Both the position numbers and the translations under genes were made by a program. Positions 24,741-31,875 of a DNA stretch of 49,491 nt are shown here, one piece after another. The first letter of the stretch is position 1, and every line of letters begins with the position of its first letter. Below the pieces are notes generated by a model, which saw only the letters and a list, made by a program, of their open reading frames with translations, was not told where the DNA came from and did not search any database. Source of the DNA: Clostridiales bacterium (lineage in GTDB: Bacteria > Bacillota_A > Clostridia > Saccharofermentanales > Saccharofermentanaceae); assembly GCA_024695545.1 (NCBI GenBank), contig JAILHZ010000169.1:1-49491 (forward strand), read 5' to 3'.

Positions 24741-27499
24741 TGTTTCCAGTAATCCTTATTGAAGATGTCCGGTCCGTTCAGCGAGTACCAGATCGTGTCG
24801 GTGAACGTGGTGCCGGAGTTGTCTGTAAGTCCCCACTTATCGGTGTACATGATGTACATCGGCTTTTCTTTTTCCTCGGGACGGAACATCGGGTTTCCGG
24901 TAAACGGATTGACGGGATCGTCGATCAGGCCGTTCATGGCAAGATACGGTGTGTCCGCATTCGTCATGAAGGTATTGTCTGTCTTGATCTCTCCCTTAGC
25001 CCCGAAATCCTTTACGAAAAGCACCGGGTTATAGGCCATGGCGTCTTCGGGGTTATACTCTGCGCCGGTGTTTGATCCGTCGAGAAAGAGCATGTCTTCG
25101 AAGTTACCGAGCGGCCAGCCGTGGTCGGAGACGATGACGATCCTCGTGTTATCGTAGACGCCGAGTTCTTTTAAGTAGTCCATCCAGTTGCCGAGCTGGA
25201 TCCACGCGGCCATATTGCACTGGTAGTGCGTCAGTTTATATTTGGTTTTTCCCGCCATGTCCATCGTTCTTCCGTTATAGGTAAAACGGTCGGTGTGCGT
25301 CTTATCGAACTCGGTGTTGTCGACCTCGTACTGCGGCGCGTAATCGGGCTCCTGGAGCGGCATGACGTTGTGCGCGGTACCGTTCTGCAGAAGGAAGAAG
25401 TGCTTATCGGATGACTCGTCGATCTTCGTCATGGAAGGCAGTGCCTGAAGTGCCGCATAGGAATCGCGGAAGAGGTTCATGTAGGCTGCCGAGATGATGT
25501 AGTGTGCGGTGTCCTCGCCGAGTGTCTGCATGGACAGCTTCGAGTTGTCCGGCGCGAAGTAGGTGCCGTCCGTATAGATGACGGATTGAAGGACCATCGG
25601 GGAAGCCTTCATGAGGCTGTAGCAGAAGAAGTTTCTCTTCCAGACCGACTTGATCTCGCTGTCGGTCTCGTCCGAATCACGGAACAGTCCGAGCTCGGTG
25701 TTGTAGGCGCTGATGGACGGATATTTGTCGTAGATCGACAGGTCCGGGATCGCGCTGTAGCCGGCAAAAGGCGGGTCGAAGACGGTGACGTCGTATCCTG
25801 CCTCGGAGAAGAGGATCGGCATCGTAAGAAGTGATTCGTCGTGCTTCTGCTGAAGCGGCACGCCGGTCCGGTCGTTGATGGCATCCGGCGTGTAGTCATA
25901 CCCTCCGAAAAGCGCCGGTGCCGCGATGACGGTGCGCATGCCGAAGGAAAGTGTATTCGGGTACCAGGTAAAGCCGGAGAACTGTTCTTTCAGCTCGGGG
26001 CGCTCCTGGAACATATACGGGATGTAGGAGGCGATGGCGCGGTCGACCATGATGACCACGACGTTCTGTCCGTCTCTGCTTAACGGGATCTCGGGAAGCT
26101 CCTGATTCGTGTTCTCGATGACCCTTCGGATATCAGGCATGTCGGAACTGATCTTATAGATGTTGTATCCGGAGATCGCAGTGGCGACGATCAGAAGTAT
26201 CGACGCGATAAAACGGATGACGGCAGTGCTTTTCTTAAAGAGGAAAATGACGGCGCCGATGATGGCGAGCGTCACAAAGAGGTTCAGAAGTTTTACGGAT
26301 GCCGCGTGGGAAAGTCCGGTGTCGAACTGCAGGTCGGAAGAAAGGATGCTCTCGCTCTTTCCGAACAGAAGGAAGTTGACGGTGCCGATGATGGAAAAAC
26401 ACCAGATCGCGGCGGTTGCGCGCTTCCTGTTCTTGTTTCCCGCGAGGTAGTAGAAGAGGCTGCCCCAGATGACGAAGGCGCCGACGGCGGTGAGAAGCGA
26501 ATAGATGATGTATCTTACCGGCGAGTGGACAGCGGTCATCAGGACGAATTCCGACGGGGAAGACGCGATGACGAATGACGGGATCAGCGCGCCGAGAAAG
26601 ATACTTAAGAAGAGTGCACCGTAGATGAAGAGTTTATTGTCGGATGGATCCTTCCCGACAGAGGATTTCTTCGCTCCCGAAGAACGCAGAAGCAGCGGCA
26701 GCTGGAAAGCGGCGCCGACGAGAAGAATGATCATCTTTGACTTCGAAGGTCCCTTGAAGAGAAGTCCGAAAATGATGATCAGAAGACCGGTGACGGAGAA
26801 TGCGATACCGGTCGCACGGCGCTTGTCGGAACGCGCGTTGACGATGTTCTTGATAAGTGAAAAAACGTTGTTGAGCGTCCAGTACAGTACGAGACCGGAC
26901 GGGGAGTTGTAAAGCAGTACGAGGAAGATCAGGGCCATACCGTGGAGCGTGATCTTGTCCTTGAACTTTAAGCCCTTCGTGTAGATCTCCGAGGACACGA
27001 CGTTGATGAGCGTCATCAGGATCGGAAGCACATTGATGGAAAAGCCGCTGATCTTAAAGAGCGCGTCGGGCTGGCCGAGGTCTTTCAGGAACAGGAAACC
27101 CGTGCCGCGGAGTGCGGGGAGATTCGAAAGGAAGTTATAAGCCGCAATGAAGAACGGAACTTCGAGGATCAGCGCGATCGAGCTGCGGAGCGCGTAGATC
27201 GGCTTATAGTTGTTTTCCTTATAGAACGCCTGAAGCATCATGTATCGCTCATCGCCCTTGAAGGACTTCTTAATGTGGCTGACGAACGGCTCCATCTTCT
27301 TCTCGCGATCCCGCTCTTCTGCCTGGATCGCATCCGCACGGTTATAGAAGGGCAGGAGAAGGAGATTGACGACCAGACTTAACGGGAAGATGGCCGCGCC
27401 ACAGCTCCCGAGAACGTAGAAGGCCGCCGCAAAGACAGCCTCCAGGATCAAGGTGAGCGGAGAGAGTAACAGTTGATATAGAATACTCCCGATGGACAC
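24722..27499 (-). CDS. YidC/Oxa1-like domain fused to LtaS/EptA-like phosphotransferase (paralogue 1)
   Basis: 925 residues from a GTG start with AGGGGG upstream. Residues about 1-225 match YidC/Oxa1: PLSLVVNLLLLPFYNRADAI, the cytoplasmic hairpin EERDREKKMEPFVSHIKK, RSSIALILEVPFFIAAYNFL and SPSGLVLYWTLNNVFSLIKN. The groove arginine of active insertases (five residues before the TM1 Pro) is Asn45. About eight more membrane segments follow to residue 460. Residues about 475-925 are an extracellular alkaline-phosphatase-superfamily domain: metal Asp486 in VVIMVDRA, probable nucleophile Thr523 in MRTVIAAPALFGGYDY, SDHG at 791-794. Family relatives transfer phosphoglycerol (LtaS) or phosphoethanolamine (EptA) from lipids to envelope polymers. 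Last gene of an operon with paralogue 2 and the TagF-like gene, 15 bases after the latter. Confidence 0.85.
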   Translation of the reverse strand: MSIGSILYQLLLSPLTLILEAVFAAAFYVLGSCGAAIFPLSLVVNLLLLPFYNRADAIQAEERDREKKMEPFVSHIKKSFKGDERYMMLQAFYKENNYKPIYALRSSIALILEVPFFIAAYNFLSNLPALRGTGFLFLKDLGQPDALFKISGFSINVLPILMTLINVVSSEIYTKGLKFKDKITLHGMALIFLVLLYNSPSGLVLYWTLNNVFSLIKNIVNARSDKRRATGIAFSVTGLLIIIFGLLFKGPSKSKMIILLVGAAFQLPLLLRSSGAKKSSVGKDPSDNKLFIYGALFLSIFLGALIPSFVIASSPSEFVLMTAVHSPVRYIIYSLLTAVGAFVIWGSLFYYLAGNKNRKRATAAIWCFSIIGTVNFLLFGKSESILSSDLQFDTGLSHAASVKLLNLFVTLAIIGAVIFLFKKSTAVIRFIASILLIVATAISGYNIYKISSDMPDIRRVIENTNQELPEIPLSRDGQNVVVIMVDRAIASYIPYMFQERPELKEQFSGFTWYPNTLSFGMRTVIAAPALFGGYDYTPDAINDRTGVPLQQKHDESLLTMPILFSEAGYDVTVFDPPFAGYSAIPDLSIYDKYPSISAYNTELGLFRDSDETDSEIKSVWKRNFFCYSLMKASPMVLQSVIYTDGTYFAPDNSKLSMQTLGEDTAHYIISAAYMNLFRDSYAALQALPSMTKIDESSDKHFFLLQNGTAHNVMPLQEPDYAPQYEVDNTEFDKTHTDRFTYNGRTMDMAGKTKYKLTHYQCNMAAWIQLGNWMDYLKELGVYDNTRIVIVSDHGWPLGNFEDMLFLDGSNTGAEYNPEDAMAYNPVLFVKDFGAKGEIKTDNTFMTNADTPYLAMNGLIDDPVNPFTGNPMFRPEEKEKPMYIMYTDKWGLTDNSGTTFTDTIWYSLNGPDIFNKDYWKQEESEP

Positions 27500-27514
27500 G
27501 GCAACCCCCTAGTA

Positions 27515-28861
27515 TCAGGCTTCTGCTTTCGCCTTCTTCTTCGGCTCTTTCTTGGAATCCTTAGAATTCCTGGAATCCGGCTCAGCTTCTGCTTCGGACT
27601 TCTTTGTCAGTTCTTCGTACTTGGCAACGAGGTAGTCGCAGACACGCCTGGTGCCCTCGCCCTGGTATGCCCAGGCCTCGTCACGTACCTGATGACGGCT
27701 CTCTGTGAAGGACTCGTCCTCGAGGCAGTCATCGATCATCTTCTTAAGATCGCTTCGGTTTTCCTTGGTGAGCTTCGCGCCCAGTCTCGGGATAACGCTT
27801 AAGCCCCACGGCAGACGGTTGAGCCACCATGCATCGTACGGGGAAGCATCGAACTCGGTGTCGGCGCAGATGACCGGCTTATCGAATACGAGCGAGAAGT
27901 CGAAGATAACGCCCGAGAAGTCGGAGATCAGGATGTCCGAACGGTTCAGGGCATCAAAGTTGTCTGTATCACGGTTCCACTCGAGCTGATCGGAATTCGG
28001 AAATTCCGCCATCAGCTTATCCATCAGTTCTTTTTCCGAAGTAAAGGACTGCGGGTGCGGACGTACGATGATGTGATAGCCTGTCGCGAGAAGGTCACGG
28101 ATGAACTCTTCGCCGTAGCGGGAAAGGATCGCGCTCGCGCCCCAGGAAGGAGCGAGGAGAACGGTTCTGGTCTTATCCTTATCTTCGGATGATTTGCCTT
28201 CTTCGGCTGCGGCCTTTCTCTCTTCAAATTTCTTTCTCTTTTCATCCATAAAAGGACTGCCCGTCAGGACAAGTTCTTTTGCCTTAAGATGGCGGGCCTC
28301 CTCGAGGTCACGTGTATCGTCGATCTGGAACTGGCCGGAGCAGAGGACGGCATCGTAAAAGTCGATACCGAACATTCTGTAGGTCGTCATCTCGGCAGGG
28401 GAGTGCGGAACGTGGACGTAGTACTTGGCGTCCTTGGAGCGCTTCCACTGGTAGACGTCAACGCCCGGTGTGGTCGAAAGAACGATGGAAGCCTTGACGA
28501 AGTTGAGCTTCGCAAATGCCTTGTTGCCCGGACCGATGCACTCAGCCTTGACGTGCTCCATCTCGGACTTCAGTCCCGGATCGTCTTCGGATGCGGTCAT
28601 ATATACGCAGTCAAAACCACGGTCGTTCATTTCCTTAAGGATCGGCTCGAATACCGACCAGTAACGCTTGTCGTCAGAGAAGACCGCCAGCTTGATGGCT
28701 TTGTCGGAATCGTCCTTGGCCTTGCCGCCACTAAGAAGAAAACGGATCTTGACCCACAGGCCCTTGAAGGCGAAGCGCGCTACGCCGAGAAGACCGATCA
28801 GGATCGCAAAAAGCATGGAACCCGTACCCGGGTCAATATAAAGTCTAACGGGATGCATCAT
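27515..28861 (-). CDS. TagB/TagF-like CDP-alcohol phosphotransferase
   Basis: 448 residues. The start YIDPGTGSMLFAILIGLLG gives one membrane-associated segment. Residues about 60-410 match the CDP-glycerol glycerophosphotransferase family (PF04464): VHVPHSPAEMTTYRMF, VLLAPSWGASAILSRYG, IIVRPHPQSFTS and ILISDFSGVIFDFSLVFDKP, the last two holding conserved His and Asp of the GT-B active site. Members build teichoic acid from CDP-glycerol or CDP-ribitol on the cytoplasmic face. Because a CMP-linked donor would suit this fold, CMP-AEP from the neighbouring cluster is a possible substrate (inference). The tail is a charged Lys/Glu repeat (KDSKKEPKKKAKAEA). It overlaps the paralogue 2 stop by four bases (ATGA). 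Confidence 0.88.
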   Translation of the reverse strand: MMHPVRLYIDPGTGSMLFAILIGLLGVARFAFKGLWVKIRFLLSGGKAKDDSDKAIKLAVFSDDKRYWSVFEPILKEMNDRGFDCVYMTASEDDPGLKSEMEHVKAECIGPGNKAFAKLNFVKASIVLSTTPGVDVYQWKRSKDAKYYVHVPHSPAEMTTYRMFGIDFYDAVLCSGQFQIDDTRDLEEARHLKAKELVLTGSPFMDEKRKKFEERKAAAEEGKSSEDKDKTRTVLLAPSWGASAILSRYGEEFIRDLLATGYHIIVRPHPQSFTSEKELMDKLMAEFPNSDQLEWNRDTDNFDALNRSDILISDFSGVIFDFSLVFDKPVICADTEFDASPYDAWWLNRLPWGLSVIPRLGAKLTKENRSDLKKMIDDCLEDESFTESRHQVRDEAWAYQGEGTRRVCDYLVAKYEELTKKSEAEAEPDSRNSKDSKKEPKKKAKAEA

Positions 28862-31647
28862 CTGTCAACTTCCTCCCAGTTCTCTTTTTCAAGTACATTC
28901 TGATTCTTCAGGCTGTACCAGATGCAGTTTGTAAATGTGTTGCCGGTATTGGACTCGGCCGACCAGTTGTCGGTGTAAAGCACGAGCATATCGCCGTTCT
29001 TGGCATCCGGCTGGAAGATCGGGTTGTTCGTAAACGGATTGACCGGATTCTCAAGAAGTCCACTCATGGCCAGTGTCGGTGTATCCGCATTGGTCATGAA
29101 GGTGTAGTCCATCTTGAACTCGCCTCTGGAATTGAAATCCTTATAGAAAAGCACCGGGTTATAACCCATGGCATCTTCTGCGTTATAGAGAGTATCCGGA
29201 TCGCCGCTGCCAAAGAGCATGCTGTCAAAGGAACCGAGACCCCATGCATGGTCGGATACGATGATGATCCTGGTGTTGTCGTAGACACCCAGTTTCTTCA
29301 GCTCTTCCATCCATTCGCCGAGACGCTTAAGAACAGCCATGTCACTCTCGTAGTGCGCCATCTGATAGGTGGTATCCATCTTCATGGTGACACCGTTATA
29401 AGTGAAACGGTCTGTATGTGTGCGGTCGTATTCGCCGTTCTCGACGACATCAGCCGGCTCGTATTCCGGTTCCTGGAGAGGAATGATGTTGTGCGTCGCA
29501 CTGTTCTGCATCATGATGAAGTTTCTCTTGCCGGTCTCCTTCGCCTCGGTGATCGACGGGAGTGCGCGGAGTACTTCGTAGGAGTTCATGAACGAATCCA
29601 TCAGCGCGGCCGGAACGTTATAGCGGTCAATCGCGCCGCCCTGGATCAGGGCAGTACTTGATGTACCCGGCTGGAAGTAAATACCGGTCGAGTAGACGGC
29701 CGACTGCATGAAGAGCGGGGAGACCTTCATCACGCTGTAGCAGAAGAAGTTTCTCTTCCAGATCGACTTCATGTTGCCCGCGATTTCGGAAGAATCACGG
29801 AACTGGCCGAACTCGGTGTTGTAGGTCTTGATCTCCGGATATTCATCGTAGATCGACAGATCCGGGATCAGGCTGTAGCCGGCATACGGCGGGTCCATGA
29901 CGGTGACGTCGTAGCCTGCCTCGGAGAAGAGGACCGGCATGACCTTCAGGGACTCGTTGTGCTTATCCTTCAGGGAGATATCGTCGCGAAGGTTACTGTT
30001 CGACGGCATGTAGTCATATCCGCCGAAGAGCGCCGGAGCGCCGACGAGTGTTCTGGTTCCGAAGGAAAGTGTATTCGGGTACCAGGTGAATCCGTCGAAC
30101 TGCTTGGCGAGATTCGGATCCTCCTGGAAAAGATACGGTACGTAGGATGCGACTGCACGGTCGATCATGAGAACGACAACGTTCTCTTTATCTTTACTGA
30201 AGGTGAGTGTCGGACGCTCGGAGTTCGCATTTTCTGCGATAACTCTGCGGATATTCGGCATCGCCTTCTCGACATCGTAGCAGTTATAGAGAGTCATGGC
30301 GCCGATCGCGATCAGAAGGACCGGAGATACAAAGCGGATGACCGATGCTTTTTTCTTATAGATCACGATGATCAAGGCAGTCAGCGCGACGATCATGAGA
30401 ATATCGAGGAAGATCTTGTTCTTGGCAAGATCGAGCGCAACGTCAAATCTGAGGTCAGTCGTAAGCGAATTGCTGTTGGCGCCGAAGACCATGTAGTTTG
30501 CAATACCCGTGATCGCGCAGACCCATACCGCGCCGGTGAACCAGCGCTTCGTCTTGTTGCTGGCCAGGTAATAGAACAGTCCGCTCCAGATGATGAAGAA
30601 TCCTGCAGCGGTCAGGAATGCGAAGAATACATAGCGGTTCGGGGAGTGTACGTCCGATGTCAGGACGAACTCCAGAGGCGAGGACTTGATGATCGAAGAC
30701 GGGATCAGTCCGCCGAGAAGGATCGTCAGGAACAGCGCACCGCCGAAGAAAAGTCTGTGGTCCGGCTTCTTCTCAGAAACAGCGAAAGTGTCAGAGGCGA
30801 GTGCTTTTTCCTTACGGCGGGGAAGCATGCCGATCACGAACGGGATCAGCATCAGTGCGCCGAAGGCCAGGACACCGAGACGGTAGTTCGGAAGTCCGTG
30901 GAAGAAGCAGAAGCCGTAGAGAAGGACCGCAGCGCCGCCGATACCGAAGAGGATACCTGCGGTACGGGCCTTGTTCTTCGTGCCGTTTACGACATTCTTC
31001 AGAAGCGAGAAGATGTTGTTGAGGGTCCAGTAAAGAACGAGTCCGGACGGGGAATCATAGAGGAGTATGAGGAAGATCAGGGCCATACCGTGGAGCATGA
31101 TCTTATCCTTGAACTTTAAGCCCTTTGTGTAGATCTCCGAGGAGACGACATTGATCAGGGTCATTAGGATCGGCAGAACGTTGATCGCCACACCGCCGAT
31201 CACGAGAAGTCCGTCCGGCTTAGAAAGGTCGCTGAAGCAGAGGAACTTCGCGCCCTGCAGGTCCGGCAGCTTCGACAGGAAGTTATACGCCGCAATAAAA
31301 AACGGAACTTCCAGGACAAGCGCGATCGACGATCTTACCGCATAGATCGGCTTGTAGTTGTTCTCTTTGTAGAGGGTCTGGAGCATCATGAAACGCTCAT
31401 CGCCCTTAAAGGTCTTCTTGATGTGCTCGACAAACGGAGCCATTTTCTTCTCGCGCTCACGCTCTTCCGCCTGGATCGCATCCGCCCGGTTATAGAACGG
31501 AAGGAGCAGGAGGTTGACCACAAGGCTCAAGGGGAAGATTGCGGCACCGCTCGATCTTAAGAGCTCAAACGCAGTACTGTACACCGCTTCGAAGATAAGT
31601 GTCAGCGGCGACAGGAAAAGCTGGTACAGTATTGATCCAAATGACAT
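28858..31647 (-). CDS. YidC/Oxa1-like domain fused to LtaS/EptA-like phosphotransferase (paralogue 2)
   Basis: I place the start at ATG 31647 (929 residues): GGAAG lies upstream, it aligns with the other paralogues (MSFGSILYQLFLSPLTLIFE), and the promoter at 31731 fits. A start at 31713 would add a charged 22-residue prefix. Same plan: YidC-like part (PLSLVVNLLLLPFYNRADAI, SPSGLVLYWTLNNIFSLLKN), about eight further membrane segments, then the phosphotransferase domain with Asp496 (MIDRAVAS), Thr533 (TRTLVGAPALFGGYDY) and SDHA at 798-801. The usual SDHG is changed to SDHA and the residues round Thr differ, so this copy is the most diverged and may have another acceptor or donor. It is the first gene of the operon with the TagF-like gene. 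Confidence 0.85.
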   Translation of the reverse strand: MSFGSILYQLFLSPLTLIFEAVYSTAFELLRSSGAAIFPLSLVVNLLLLPFYNRADAIQAEEREREKKMAPFVEHIKKTFKGDERFMMLQTLYKENNYKPIYAVRSSIALVLEVPFFIAAYNFLSKLPDLQGAKFLCFSDLSKPDGLLVIGGVAINVLPILMTLINVVSSEIYTKGLKFKDKIMLHGMALIFLILLYDSPSGLVLYWTLNNIFSLLKNVVNGTKNKARTAGILFGIGGAAVLLYGFCFFHGLPNYRLGVLAFGALMLIPFVIGMLPRRKEKALASDTFAVSEKKPDHRLFFGGALFLTILLGGLIPSSIIKSSPLEFVLTSDVHSPNRYVFFAFLTAAGFFIIWSGLFYYLASNKTKRWFTGAVWVCAITGIANYMVFGANSNSLTTDLRFDVALDLAKNKIFLDILMIVALTALIIVIYKKKASVIRFVSPVLLIAIGAMTLYNCYDVEKAMPNIRRVIAENANSERPTLTFSKDKENVVVLMIDRAVASYVPYLFQEDPNLAKQFDGFTWYPNTLSFGTRTLVGAPALFGGYDYMPSNSNLRDDISLKDKHNESLKVMPVLFSEAGYDVTVMDPPYAGYSLIPDLSIYDEYPEIKTYNTEFGQFRDSSEIAGNMKSIWKRNFFCYSVMKVSPLFMQSAVYSTGIYFQPGTSSTALIQGGAIDRYNVPAALMDSFMNSYEVLRALPSITEAKETGKRNFIMMQNSATHNIIPLQEPEYEPADVVENGEYDRTHTDRFTYNGVTMKMDTTYQMAHYESDMAVLKRLGEWMEELKKLGVYDNTRIIIVSDHAWGLGSFDSMLFGSGDPDTLYNAEDAMGYNPVLFYKDFNSRGEFKMDYTFMTNADTPTLAMSGLLENPVNPFTNNPIFQPDAKNGDMLVLYTDNWSAESNTGNTFTNCIWYSLKNQNVLEKENWEEVDR

Positions 31648-31730
31648 AGAATCAGACTTCCTTTGTGTGTTTTCTTTTTCCTTTTTTCGATGTCCGCCGG
31701 GCTCGAAAAGCACTCAGACGAACAGATGGA

Positions 31731-31759
31731 ATTATAACACTTCACAGAAAGTATCTCAA
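31731..31759 (-). promoter_or_regulatory. Promoter of the paralogue 2 / TagF-like / paralogue 1 operon
   Basis: On the minus strand TTGAGA (31754-31759), 17-base spacer, TATAAT (31731-31736), with TG in the extended -10 position (TGTTATAAT). The promoter of paralogue 3 has the same three elements. An octamer copy (31706-31713) lies in the leader. Confidence 0.85.
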
Positions 31760-31771
31760 TATATATTAATA

Positions 31772-31819
31772 ACGTGCGCGATCGCGCGCGACCGCGCGTG
31801 TATATGTATGCGCGCGTAT
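31772..31819. other. CG/alternating purine-pyrimidine tract
   Basis: A 48-base stretch made almost only of CG, TG and TA steps (GTGCGCGATCGCGCGCG, then CGCGCGTGTATATGTATG) within an AT-rich gap. It contains the palindromes GCGCGATCGCGC and CGCGCG-CGAC-CGCGCG. It lies between the end of paralogue 3 and the promoter of paralogue 2. Possible Z-DNA former, cruciform or terminator remnant. Confidence 0.5.
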
Positions 31820-31875
31820 AGATGGGAATCAGCGGGTTATCCGCTCTTGGAAAAAGCACCGGCAGGAGAACGCTT

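Noticed and set aside
29959..31119. Open frame of 386 codons on the plus strand
   Set aside because: Antisense shadow of paralogue 2; charged low-complexity product without family match.
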